Positions 16,179-24,588 of a stretch of 30,582 nt of DNA are shown here, piece by piece. A model generated the notes under the pieces. That model had not been told where the DNA came from, did not search any database, and saw nothing but the letters and a program-made list of their open reading frames with translations. The stretch is from NCBI GenBank assembly GCA_003533785.1, contig DQCR01000069.1, positions 20,610 to 51,191 of the forward strand, written 5' to 3'. This DNA comes from Flavobacteriaceae bacterium. GTDB taxonomy: Bacteria > Bacteroidota > Bacteroidia > Flavobacteriales > Flavobacteriaceae. The position numbers and the translations under genes were made by a program. The first letter of the stretch is position 1. Each line of letters starts with the position of its first letter.

Positions 16179-16433
16179 ATGACGAAAACTGAACTAAAAG
16201 AATCGGTCTTAAAAGCGTTGGATGAGATACGTCCCTTCCTAGCTTCTGATGGTGGTGATATTTCGCTAGTGGGAATCGAAGAAAATCGGCGGGTCAAAGT
16301 ACAACTTCACGGGGCCTGTGTTTCTTGTTCCGTCAATCAAATGACCATGAAAACAGGCGTTGAAATGACCATTAAAAAATACGCTCCTCAAATTCAAGAG
16401 GTTATTAGTATAGAGGCATCGGAAATTGACTGA
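16179..16433 (+). CDS. NifU-like Fe-S scaffold (C-terminal NifU domain)
   Basis: 84-residue protein made only of the NifU C-terminal domain. The cluster-binding CxxC is Cys47-Cys50 in GACVSCSVNQMTMK. Such proteins assemble a 4Fe-4S cluster at a dimer interface and donate it to apo-proteins. It lies between the Mrp ATPase and a 2Fe-2S ferredoxin, and the ferredoxin start overlaps its end by 8 bases. Confidence 0.93.
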   Translation: MTKTELKESVLKALDEIRPFLASDGGDISLVGIEENRRVKVQLHGACVSCSVNQMTMKTGVEMTIKKYAPQIQEVISIEASEID

Positions 16434-16755
16434 CTCCCTAGACATCCAAATTACCGTAATTGATCGGGAAGGCAATACCCACCAGTTTCAGGCTCCCACT
16501 GATATGGCATTAAACCTGATGGAAGTTTGTAAATCCTATGAACTCCCAGTTGAGGGAACCTGTGGAGGAATGGCACTTTGCGCTTCCTGCCAGTGTTATG
16601 TATTATCCAAACATACCCTTTCCGATATGTCTGCTGACGAGACCGCAATGTTGGCCGAAGCCCTACACGTAAAAAGAAACAGCCGGCTGGCGTGTCAAAT
16701 TCCCATTACGCAAGACTTGGAGGGTTTAAAAGTTCAATTAGCTCCTGAAGAATAA
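16426..16755 (+). CDS. Adrenodoxin-type 2Fe-2S ferredoxin (TTG start)
   Basis: 109-residue electron carrier. The cluster ligands are Cys46, Cys52, Cys55 and Cys90 (C-x5-C-x2-C ... C), with extra Cys at 35 and 57. The only in-frame ATGs come too late (within TDMALNLM), so the start is the TTG at 16426, overlapping the NifU-like gene by 8 bases. As the third gene of the Fe-S trio, it may supply electrons for cluster assembly, as the Isc ferredoxin does; that is inference from context. Confidence 0.9.
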   Translation: MTDSLDIQITVIDREGNTHQFQAPTDMALNLMEVCKSYELPVEGTCGGMALCASCQCYVLSKHTLSDMSADETAMLAEALHVKRNSRLACQIPITQDLEGLKVQLAPEE

Positions 16756-16877
16756 ATTTATGCTGAATCCACACACTTCTTTAACATTGTATTAAGAAAT
16801 AAGAACAGCAATTTCAGAATAATTATGAATTTGTGTATTTCTGTCTTTGGGTGTTTTATTAATTTTAATGTGGAAGT
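16756..16877 (+). promoter_or_regulatory. Intergenic leader of the alpha-glucan module
   Basis: 122 AT-rich bases between the ferredoxin gene and beta-phosphoglucomutase, the only place for a promoter of the 16878-21253 genes. It holds a weak dyad ATTAA-TT-TTAAT (16858-16869) and no exact TAnnTTTG box. I cannot define an operator. Confidence 0.3.
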
Positions 16878-17528
16878 ATGAAAGCAGCACTTTTTGATTT
16901 GGATGGTGTCATTGTAGACACGGCCAAATACCACTATGAAGCTTGGGCATCTATTGCCCAAACCCTCGGATATACCCTTTCAGCAGAAAAAAACGAAGCA
17001 CTAAAAGGAGTGAGTCGCGATCAATCTCTTATGCGTATTCTAGACTGGTCTGGAGCTACAGTAAATGAAGAAACCTTTCAAAGTTTATTAAAAAAAAAGA
17101 ATCGACATTATTTGTCATTAGTAGCCTCTTTGGGGCCCAAAGACGCACTTCCTGGTGTCCTTTCTTTTTTGGAGACGCTTCAGTACAAAACAATCTCCAT
17201 CGGGTTGGGATCAGCAAGTAAAAATGCAAGACTAATATTGGAACGATTGAAAATCATGTCATTTTTTGATGCCATCGTAGATGGAAACGATGTGAAGCAA
17301 GGCAAACCGCATCCAGAAGTTTTTCTAAAGGGTGCAAAAGCCTTGGGGGTTTCTCCACATAACTGCGTTGTTTTCGAAGATTCTCAGGCAGGTATCGACG
17401 CTGCGGTATCGGCAAAAATGACTGCTATTGCGATTGGAAGTCCTGAGGTGTTGTCCAATGCCACTAAGTATATCCCAAGTTTTACCTCTCATCCTTACGC
17501 CAAACTAGCAGAATATTTTCAAGAATAA
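16878..17528 (+). CDS. pgmB: beta-Phosphoglucomutase (HAD superfamily)
   Basis: 216-residue cytoplasmic HAD enzyme converting beta-glucose-1-phosphate to glucose-6-phosphate. HAD motif I is FDLDGVIVDT, with nucleophile Asp7 and general acid/base Asp9. A helical cap follows (KGVSRDQSLMRIL is typical), then motif II in GLGSASKNA, the Lys in KQGKPHPEVF, and motif IV in VFEDSQAGIDAA. The GH65 phosphorylase begins 9 bases downstream, the expected supplier of beta-G1P. Call is strong from both motifs and context. Confidence 0.93.
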   Translation: MKAALFDLDGVIVDTAKYHYEAWASIAQTLGYTLSAEKNEALKGVSRDQSLMRILDWSGATVNEETFQSLLKKKNRHYLSLVASLGPKDALPGVLSFLETLQYKTISIGLGSASKNARLILERLKIMSFFDAIVDGNDVKQGKPHPEVFLKGAKALGVSPHNCVVFEDSQAGIDAAVSAKMTAIAIGSPEVLSNATKYIPSFTSHPYAKLAEYFQE

Positions 17529-17537
17529 ATCAGACAC

Positions 17538-19826
17538 ATGCAAGAACAATATTTGAAAATAGATCCTTGGAAGATTATAGAACAGGAATGGAACCCCGAA
17601 AAGGTTATTGCCTCTGAAAGCATTTTCAGTTTGGGGAATGGAACGATGGGGATGCGCGGCAATTTTGAAGAAAATTATTCTGGAAACACCTTTCAAGGTT
17701 CCTATATAGGAGGAATCTACTACCCAGACAAAACAAAGGTAGGCTGGTGGAAAAATGGCTACCCAGAATTTTTTGCTAAGGTCCTCAATGCTCCCAGTTG
17801 GATTGGGATTGATGTTCGTGTCGATGGGGAGAGTATTGACCTAGCTACAGCTACAGTCCACAATTTCCAACGCATTCTTGACATGCAGAAGGGGTGCTAC
17901 AATCGCAATTTTGAAATCACTACCCCAGCGGGAGTTCGTCTGCAGGTTAGCACCACTCGATTTCTTTCTCTTAAGCGAACCGAGGTAGGAGCTATCAAAT
18001 ATGCGGTCACTCCCATCAATCAAAATATTGATCTTGAGTTATGCTCCTATCTCGATGGGATTATTGTCAACCAAGACAGTAACTGGGACAACCCATTTTG
18101 GAAGCCCCTTAAACAGCAAAACAGTCCGTCTTTTTCTGCCTTGTTAAACAGAACCAATAAGAGCGCATTTGGAGTTTGTACTTTCATGACAAACACCTTT
18201 GAGGTAGCGGGGGGATCTCCATTAGAACCCTCAACAACAACAGCTTCGGATGAACGAATAGGTACTCATTTTTCACAATCATTAGCTGCCGGTTCTACTG
18301 CTACACTCATTAAATTAGGAGGGTATTTGACAACCTTGAATCATGACGAAAACGCATTGATTGACACTGCTCAGGCGCTTGCTACTCAGAGCATGAAAAG
18401 GGGCTTTGATACCTTGTTGGAAGAACATCAAAAAGCATGGGCTGAAATCTGGAATTCGGCCGACATTCAAATCGAAGGAGATGTTGCCGCCCAACAAGGC
18501 ATAAGATTTAATATTTTTCAGCTAAACCAAACCTACAGCGGTTCAGATGCACGACTCAATATTGGTCCTAAAGGCTTTACCGGAGAAAAGTACGGGGGAA
18601 GTACCTATTGGGACACCGAAGCCTATTGCCTTCCTTTTTACATGGCCACAAAGCCCCCCGAGGTGGCTCGAAACCTATTGAAATACCGCTATCAGCATTT
18701 GGATAAAGCCATTGAAAATGCAGAAAAATTGGGTTTTTCCAACGGAGCTGCTCTCTTTCCGATGGTGACAATGAATGGAGAAGAATGTCATAACGAATGG
18801 GAAATCACTTTTCAAGAAATCCATCGCAACGGTGCGATAGCCTTTGCTATATTTAATTATACCCGATATACCGGAGACCACAGCTTTCTATTGGAAATGG
18901 GCTTGGAGGTCTTGATTGCCATTGCCCGTTTTTGGGCTCAACGGTTGAGCTGGTCAACCCAAAAGGAAAAGTATGTTATGCTTGGAGTGACAGGACCCAA
19001 CGAATACGAAAATAACATTGATAACAATTGGTACACTAACTATATAGCCCAGTGGTGCTTACTCTATACCCAAGAACAGCTAGAATGGGTAGCTAGAACT
19101 CACCCAGAAGTTCATGCTGAATGTATAACTAAAATGGGTGTAGGTGAGGAGGAATGTCAACAGTGGGGAGCAATTGCAGGCGCTATATATTTTCCAATAT
19201 CAGAAGAGCACGGAATATTCCTACAGCAAGACAACTTTTTGGAGAAAGAATTAATTCCTGAAAATCAATTAAACCCAAAGGAGAGACCGTTGAATCAACA
19301 TTGGTCTTGGGATCGAATTTTGCGCTCTCCCTATATCAAACAGGCCGACGTTATGCAAGGCTTTTATATGTTCGCATCCCATTTCACCGAGGAAGAATTA
19401 GAAAGACACTATGATTTTTATGAACCGTTTACTGTTCACGAATCTTCGCTATCCTACTGTATTCATGCTGTTATTGCAGCGCGCTTGAATCGTATGGACG
19501 AAGCCTACGATTTTTATTTACGATCCGCTCGTCTGGATTTGGACGATTACAATAAAGAAGTTGAGGAGGGCTTACACACAACTTCTATGGCAGGGACATG
19601 GATAAGTATGGTAGAAGGTTTTGGAGGTTTGACGTTTGAAAATAATAGCTTGTCTTTACGTCCCAAACTTCCTGATTGTTGGGAATCGTTTACCTTTAAA
19701 ATACAATTTAGAGGAGCAGTATTACAAGTCCATCAATCCAAAGAACAAACCAAGTTTCATTGGGGAGGCGACCAACCGCTCTCAATTTTACTCCATGATA
19801 AACCACTAACAGTAAGCCCGTCATGA
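17538..19826 (+). CDS. GH65 disaccharide phosphorylase (probable maltose phosphorylase)
   Basis: 762-residue inverting glycoside phosphorylase. The N-terminal beta-sandwich begins with ESIFSLGNGTMGMRGNFEE, then comes the (alpha/alpha)6 catalytic barrel. The general acid is Glu489 in GVTGPNEYENN, a GH65 hallmark, followed by NNWYTN. Conserved KYGGSTYWDTEAY and TTSMAGTW blocks are present. No signal peptide is visible, so it acts in the cytoplasm. Phosphorolysis of maltose (or kojibiose, trehalose or nigerose) yields beta-G1P for the upstream mutase. The neighbouring GH13 favours maltose but does not prove it. The stop overlaps the GH13 start as ATGA. Confidence 0.92.
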   Translation: MQEQYLKIDPWKIIEQEWNPEKVIASESIFSLGNGTMGMRGNFEENYSGNTFQGSYIGGIYYPDKTKVGWWKNGYPEFFAKVLNAPSWIGIDVRVDGESIDLATATVHNFQRILDMQKGCYNRNFEITTPAGVRLQVSTTRFLSLKRTEVGAIKYAVTPINQNIDLELCSYLDGIIVNQDSNWDNPFWKPLKQQNSPSFSALLNRTNKSAFGVCTFMTNTFEVAGGSPLEPSTTTASDERIGTHFSQSLAAGSTATLIKLGGYLTTLNHDENALIDTAQALATQSMKRGFDTLLEEHQKAWAEIWNSADIQIEGDVAAQQGIRFNIFQLNQTYSGSDARLNIGPKGFTGEKYGGSTYWDTEAYCLPFYMATKPPEVARNLLKYRYQHLDKAIENAEKLGFSNGAALFPMVTMNGEECHNEWEITFQEIHRNGAIAFAIFNYTRYTGDHSFLLEMGLEVLIAIARFWAQRLSWSTQKEKYVMLGVTGPNEYENNIDNNWYTNYIAQWCLLYTQEQLEWVARTHPEVHAECITKMGVGEEECQQWGAIAGAIYFPISEEHGIFLQQDNFLEKELIPENQLNPKERPLNQHWSWDRILRSPYIKQADVMQGFYMFASHFTEEELERHYDFYEPFTVHESSLSYCIHAVIAARLNRMDEAYDFYLRSARLDLDDYNKEVEEGLHTTSMAGTWISMVEGFGGLTFENNSLSLRPKLPDCWESFTFKIQFRGAVLQVHQSKEQTKFHWGGDQPLSILLHDKPLTVSPS

Positions 19827-21253
19827 TTAATAAAATACTACTTCTATTGAGTCTAGTAAGTTTTTCAGCTTGTGAGATTTCAACACAACAGGCAAGGAAA
19901 CCCATAGTTTTTCAGCCCATTTCTCAAACCGATATTGCCCAAGCAGTTCTCTATGAGGCAAATATTCGTCAATATTCAAGTGAGGGAACCTTCAATGCGT
20001 TTGCCAAAGACTTGCCGTTACTCAAATCAATGGGAGTAAAAATTCTTTGGCTGATGCCAATCAATCCCATTTCTAAAATAAAGAGCAAAGGTCCGCTTGG
20101 GAGTTATTATGCGGTATCTAGTTATAATAAAGTGAACCCTGAATTTGGAACCTTAGATGATTTTAAAGCACTGGTTCGAAAAGCACATGAACTCGGAATT
20201 TTCGTCATTCTCGATTGGGTACCGGGACACACCGGATGGGATCATGAATGGATTAGCACGCATCCAGAATTTTATTTGAAAAACGAAGTCGGTGAAATTA
20301 TCGATCCCATTGACCCTTCCACAGGAGAACCCTTTGGATGGACTGATGTTGCTGATTTGGATTATGACAATAAAGAGATGCAAGAGCAAATGCGACAAGC
20401 AATGCTCTATTGGGTCCGTGAGTGCAACGTTGACGGATACCGAATCGATCAGGCCTATGCTGTTCCTCAGGAATTCTACGATATTACTTTTGCTGCTCTT
20501 AAGGAAATCAAACCTCTTTTTTTATTGGCCGAAACGGATGTCAATCACATCGGCGGTATTGAATTGGTCAGTAAATTTGATGCGTCCTACGACTGGCCTG
20601 GACATTCTCTGAGCAAAGAAATTGCACAAGGAAAAAAATCAATGCAGGCTTGGGTAGAACACATTCAAGGGATTCAACAAGTCTATGGGAATGACAATAT
20701 CGTGGTCAACTTTGTTAGCAATCACGACGAAAACTCTTGGAATGGTACCCTCCGAGAAAGCTATGGAGAGGCAGCCCACGCAATAATCGCACTTCAGTAT
20801 ATGAGCCCTGGAATGCCACTCATATATTCCGGTCAGGAATACGATCTCGACAAACGATTACTGTTTTTTGAAAAAGACAGCTTTCCCAAAGTTGCTGGTA
20901 AAACAATGCAATTATTAAAGGGTTTGGGCGAACTTAAAAACAATCTTGCTGTTCTCTCTGCGGGGAATGTTCAAGGGGAGGTTCGATTCATTCCAACCCA
21001 GCGAACAGCCTATCAGAAATCTTCAGAGAATGATGTCTTGGTAATGGAACGAACAAAAAATAAGGATACACTTCTCTTCATCGTTAACCTCAAAGACACC
21101 CACGCGCAGTACACCATGCCCTATGACGCCTCCTTCCATCGCTACCCAGATAACAAAGTTAAAAACCTTGCAACTCCCTATCAATATGACATGAAACCTT
21201 GGGAGTATTGGATATTGTCCAATAAGAAACTGCCTGTTTCATCACAACCATAA
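19823..21253 (+). CDS. GH13 alpha-amylase family lipoprotein
   Basis: 476 residues. A lipoprotein signal peptide ends in SFSAC (Cys17), so the enzyme is anchored in the envelope. The (beta/alpha)8 barrel has LDWVPGHTGW (region I), DGYRIDQAY with nucleophile Asp209 (region II), LLAETD with acid/base Glu237 (region III) and FVSNHDEN with Asp302 (region IV). A short C-terminal beta domain follows. It would shorten alpha-glucans outside the cytoplasm to feed uptake and then GH65 phosphorolysis. No SusC/SusD pair or sugar permease lies in this module. The start overlaps GH65 by 4 bases. Confidence 0.9.
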   Translation: MINKILLLLSLVSFSACEISTQQARKPIVFQPISQTDIAQAVLYEANIRQYSSEGTFNAFAKDLPLLKSMGVKILWLMPINPISKIKSKGPLGSYYAVSSYNKVNPEFGTLDDFKALVRKAHELGIFVILDWVPGHTGWDHEWISTHPEFYLKNEVGEIIDPIDPSTGEPFGWTDVADLDYDNKEMQEQMRQAMLYWVRECNVDGYRIDQAYAVPQEFYDITFAALKEIKPLFLLAETDVNHIGGIELVSKFDASYDWPGHSLSKEIAQGKKSMQAWVEHIQGIQQVYGNDNIVVNFVSNHDENSWNGTLRESYGEAAHAIIALQYMSPGMPLIYSGQEYDLDKRLLFFEKDSFPKVAGKTMQLLKGLGELKNNLAVLSAGNVQGEVRFIPTQRTAYQKSSENDVLVMERTKNKDTLLFIVNLKDTHAQYTMPYDASFHRYPDNKVKNLATPYQYDMKPWEYWILSNKKLPVSSQP

Positions 21254-21266
21254 AACCCTAAGAGTT

Positions 21267-22037
21267 ATGAGACAATCTACCCTGATTGGTATCGTACTAT
21301 TTTTGACTATGAGCCATTGTAGCGATAGCCACACTCCGCTAATCATAGGGCACCGAGGTGCTAGAGGGCATGTCGCTGAAAATACCTTGCCTTCAATTCA
21401 AAAAGCCTTAAATCTTGGAGTGGACGGAATCGAAATAGATATTTTTCGTTGTTTTACGGGTGAACTGGTCGTATTCCATGACCAGACGCTAGATACCTTG
21501 ACCAATAGTAAGGGATTGATTGAAAGTTTTTCTTTAGACAGTCTTAGAAAAGTAAGTGTTTTGGGAGGATATCAGATTCCTACCCTAGAAGAAGTCCTCC
21601 AGCTGGTCAACGGAGAAGTAATGCTCAATATCGAGCTCAAAGGAAACCAAACGGCCTTGCTTACTCACGAATTGATCACCCACTATTTCGACCGAGAAGG
21701 AAGTCAGTGGAAGCCGGACCGTATTTTTATTTCCAGTTTCGATTGGGACGAACTTAAACTCTTTTATAAGGTCAATAAAGAAGTTCCAATAGCCATACTT
21801 ACAGAAGACGACCCTTTAGATGCCATTCCTATTGGCCTGCAACTTAGTGCTTTTGCTATCAATCCCGATTTTGAAACGCTAACGCCCGAGGTAGTTAAGA
21901 AAATTCACCAATCAGGGTTTGAAATCTATCCCTGGACGGTCAATACCTCTGAAGATATTGAGCGCATGAAAACGCTCCGAGTCGAAGGGATCATTACCGA
22001 CTTCCCGGAGCGTATCAATCAAACATTAAAACCTTAG
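21267..22037 (+). CDS. Glycerophosphodiester phosphodiesterase
   Basis: 256-residue GDPD-family TIM barrel hydrolysing glycerophosphodiesters to glycerol-3-phosphate and an alcohol. Motifs are IIGHRGARG with AENT, GIEIDIFRC, VVFHDQTLD, and the later IELKG and PWTVNT strands. The N-terminus (about residues 1-18, ending in SHC) is a signal peptide, with a weak match to a lipobox; the protein is exported and possibly lipidated. It lies 13 bases after the GH13 gene. Its TAG stop interleaves with the ancestral stop of the convergent membrane gene. Confidence 0.92.
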   Translation: MRQSTLIGIVLFLTMSHCSDSHTPLIIGHRGARGHVAENTLPSIQKALNLGVDGIEIDIFRCFTGELVVFHDQTLDTLTNSKGLIESFSLDSLRKVSVLGGYQIPTLEEVLQLVNGEVMLNIELKGNQTALLTHELITHYFDREGSQWKPDRIFISSFDWDELKLFYKVNKEVPIAILTEDDPLDAIPIGLQLSAFAINPDFETLTPEVVKKIHQSGFEIYPWTVNTSEDIERMKTLRVEGIITDFPERINQTLKP

Positions 22038-22462
22038 TTTTCTGTAGGGGTTGAATTTTGCATCAATTGAGTACTCCATGCAATAACTACACCAGCCAAG
22101 CCATAGAAAACAATACTCTAGAGGGCATCCAGTAGGTGTGCATTTAAGGAATGCATTTCCATAGTGCCATAGGTTACGATTCCCACGCCGAGTCCCATAA
22201 AGACCCCTAACCAAGCACCGAACTTAAAGCCTGAAAATACACTATTGTCATTCGTTGTCCACCGGAGAAAGAGGTGTGTCATAACAAAGGCTTCTACCAA
22301 ACAGCCTAGGGCTATAGCAGCCATATCCATTCGCATTGGGACTGGAGTTAGGGCATCGTTCGTAAAGAATTCTCCCGCGATCATGTCGTAAAAAATCCAA
22401 CCCAGGAAAAACAGGGTAAGACCACCCATAAAGGTGGCTAATAAAGTTTGTTTTGTGATCAT
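22034..22462 (-). pseudogene. Small membrane protein interrupted by in-frame TAG
   Basis: The open frame from the ATG at 22462 gives 114 residues and stops at TAG (22118-22120). Reading on in the same frame gives 27 more residues with no frameshift, starting SIVFYGLAGVVIAW and ending PTEN at TAA (22034-22036). The intact product would be 142 residues with four membrane helices (about 8-31, 48-67, 80-102 and 116-134). The amber codon removes exactly the fourth helix. TGG (Trp) is the easiest ancestral codon (one change). It resembles small DUF1761-like membrane proteins, but I cannot assign a family with confidence. Alternatives are a functional shortened protein, a sequencing error, or readthrough. 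Confidence 0.65.
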
Positions 22463-22554
22463 AAGAAATAAGATTTAGAGTATTGTTAAATTACAAAAAA
22501 TAAAACAATAAGGGCCAAATAAGAACAGGGGGGCTAAATCAATTTGCAAAACGA

Positions 22555-22562
22555 TATCTTTG
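22555..22562 (+). promoter_or_regulatory. Candidate -7 box (TATCTTTG) 4 bases before mvaD
   Basis: Exact TAnnTTTG match that would start the transcript at the mvaD ATG (22567). No -33 TTG at the expected position. Confidence 0.4.
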
Positions 22563-22566
22563 TAAA

Positions 22567-23643
22567 ATGAATTCTTCGTTTGAGTGTTCTCCAATGGAAA
22601 ACCTTCCCCAGGGAAAGCAATGCTGGCAAGCCCCTAGCAACATCGCTTTGGTCAAATATTGGGGAAAGTATGGTCTTCAGTTGCCCAAGAACCCCTCTTT
22701 GAGCTTTACACTTCAAACGAGTGTAACCACTACAGAAATATCCTACAAACCGGCCGATAAAAAGACCCCTGGCGTTTCCTTTCAATTCCTATTTGAAGGG
22801 GAGACTCGTACTGATTTTCATCCCAAACTCAAGGTTTTTTTTGAACGAATCCTTCCCTACCAGCCTTTTTTGAAGCGGCTTGATCTGACGATTTCCAGCT
22901 CCAATTCCTTTCCCCACAGTAGTGGAATAGCAAGCTCTGCTTCGGCCTATGCGGCGCTAGCTGCTGCCCTAGTAAGTATCGAGCAAAGTTGTTTTCCCGA
23001 TAGCGATCCTTCCTATTGGGAGCAAAAACGCTCTTTCTTAGCCCGTTTGGGATCGGGCAGTGCCGCACGGAGTCTTCAAGGGCCAATGATGCTCTGGGGA
23101 GAACACCCGGCCTTTACTGGAAGTTCCAACGAATTTGCCATCCCTTTTGGCCACAAATTACCAGCTGTTTTTTTGGATTACCAAGATTGCATTCTACTGG
23201 TCGATAAAGGACAAAAAAAAGTAAGTAGCACTCTTGGGCACGGCCTGATGAAAGGACATCCTTTTGCCGAAGCACGCTTCGACCAAGCGCGCACCAACAC
23301 GCTAGCTCTAGCTACTGCAATGGAAGCTGAAGATTTGGAGGCTTTTATTCAAATTGTTGAGTCTGAAGCACTCACTCTTCACGCCATGATGCAAAGCTCC
23401 CATCCCTATTACATACTGATGCGGCCCAACACCTTGCACATTATCGAAGTCATCTGGGCGTTTCGAGCCGAAACCAAAATCCCCTTGTGTTTCACTCTCG
23501 ATGCAGGAGCGAATGTTCATCTGCTCTATCCCAAGCAGCATCAAACAGCGGTGGATGTTTTTATTTCAGAGCAACTTCTAGAGTACTGTCAAGACAGAGA
23601 GTGCTTGAAGGACAGCGTTGGCTGGGGGGCAAAAAAACTGTAA
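22567..23643 (+). CDS. mvaD: Diphosphomevalonate decarboxylase
   Basis: 358-residue GHMP-superfamily enzyme making isopentenyl diphosphate in the mevalonate pathway. It starts with QAPSNIALVKYWGK (about 20-33), the diagnostic substrate-binding block. The ATP loop follows as FPHSSGIASSASAYAALA, and then the GSGSAARSLQGP block of the decarboxylase family. It heads an operon with a mevalonate kinase-like gene 12 bases downstream, a UbiA prenyltransferase and a pseudouridine synthase-like gene, an arrangement I recognise from flavobacteria. Some homologues prefer monophosphomevalonate; the sequence does not let me decide. Confidence 0.92.
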   Translation: MNSSFECSPMENLPQGKQCWQAPSNIALVKYWGKYGLQLPKNPSLSFTLQTSVTTTEISYKPADKKTPGVSFQFLFEGETRTDFHPKLKVFFERILPYQPFLKRLDLTISSSNSFPHSSGIASSASAYAALAAALVSIEQSCFPDSDPSYWEQKRSFLARLGSGSAARSLQGPMMLWGEHPAFTGSSNEFAIPFGHKLPAVFLDYQDCILLVDKGQKKVSSTLGHGLMKGHPFAEARFDQARTNTLALATAMEAEDLEAFIQIVESEALTLHAMMQSSHPYYILMRPNTLHIIEVIWAFRAETKIPLCFTLDAGANVHLLYPKQHQTAVDVFISEQLLEYCQDRECLKDSVGWGAKKL

Positions 23644-23655
23644 CTTGCAATTGCT

Positions 23656-24585
23656 ATGAAAGGTCCGTTATTTTATGCTAAAATTTTACTCTTTGGAGAG
23701 TACGGAATTATAAAAAACTCCAAAGGCCTTTCTATTCCCTACAACCATTATAAAGGCGGCTTGCAAATACCCGATTCGCTCACTACTGCTCAATTGGAAT
23801 CGCACCAGCAATTACTCGCTTTTGCCGACTATTTAAAGCAGATGCATAGCGATTTGGTGCAATTTGACTGGGATCGATTTGAAGCCGACCTCAACCAAAA
23901 AATGATTTTTGAAAGCAGCATTCCCCAAGGCTATGGCGTGGGAAGCAGTGGGGCTCTTGTCGCTTCCATCTATGAGCAATATGCGATCAATCGAATTACT
24001 GTTTTAGAAAATTTAACCCCTGAAAAACTTCAGCACCTCAAAGTCATTTTTGCTGCGATGGAATCCTTTTTCCACGGCAAATCGTCGGGTCTAGACCCTT
24101 TAAATAGTTATTTGAGCATTCCCATACTCATTTCTTCTTCCCAACAAATCCAAACCACAGGCCTGCCTTCACAGAACCCAGAAGGCAAAGGCGCCGTATT
24201 TTTATTGGACAGTGGACAAACAGGAGAGACTGCTCCCATGGTTGAAATTTTTATGGAAAACATGAAGCAGGAACGCTTTAGTCGAATGATGAAAGAGCAA
24301 TTTATCAAATACACAGATAACTGTGTGGATGCTTTTCTTAAAGGAAACTTTAAAAGTCTATACCGTGAAGTAAAACAATTATCTGCATTGGTCCTTCAGA
24401 ACTTTAGTCCAATGATTCCCCAGCAATTTGTGAGTCTGTGGCAGCAGGGAATTGATACCAATAGCTACTATCTCAAGCTCTGTGGTTCGGGTGGAGGAGG
24501 ATATATTCTCGGGTTCACTGAGGACTTTGAGAAAGCAAAAGCGGAATTAAAGGACTACACACTGCAAGTCGTCTATAATTTTTAA
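23656..24585 (+). CDS. Mevalonate kinase-like GHMP kinase
   Basis: 309 residues. The start KGPLFYAKILLFGEYGII is the GHMP N-terminal motif. The ATP loop is SIPQGYGVGSSGALVASIY, followed by FFHGKSSGLDPLNSY as in mevalonate kinases. Motif 3 is LKLCGSGGGGYILGF near the C-terminus. It probably phosphorylates mevalonate, given mvaD directly upstream; phosphomevalonate kinase is the main alternative. UbiA follows after 3 bases. Confidence 0.88.
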   Translation: MKGPLFYAKILLFGEYGIIKNSKGLSIPYNHYKGGLQIPDSLTTAQLESHQQLLAFADYLKQMHSDLVQFDWDRFEADLNQKMIFESSIPQGYGVGSSGALVASIYEQYAINRITVLENLTPEKLQHLKVIFAAMESFFHGKSSGLDPLNSYLSIPILISSSQQIQTTGLPSQNPEGKGAVFLLDSGQTGETAPMVEIFMENMKQERFSRMMKEQFIKYTDNCVDAFLKGNFKSLYREVKQLSALVLQNFSPMIPQQFVSLWQQGIDTNSYYLKLCGSGGGGYILGFTEDFEKAKAELKDYTLQVVYNF

Positions 24586-24588
24586 GTC

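Noticed and set aside
16858..16869. ATTAA-TT-TTAAT palindrome before beta-phosphoglucomutase as an operator
   Set aside because: Too short and AT-only in an AT-rich leader to be distinguished from chance; mentioned only in the intergenic entry.
22118..22120. Amber codon as pyrrolysine insertion or a recoding system
   Set aside because: No pyrrolysine genes or recoding element is seen, and other genes here end normally in TAG (for example tyrS and GDPD). A simple nonsense mutation or error is far more likely.
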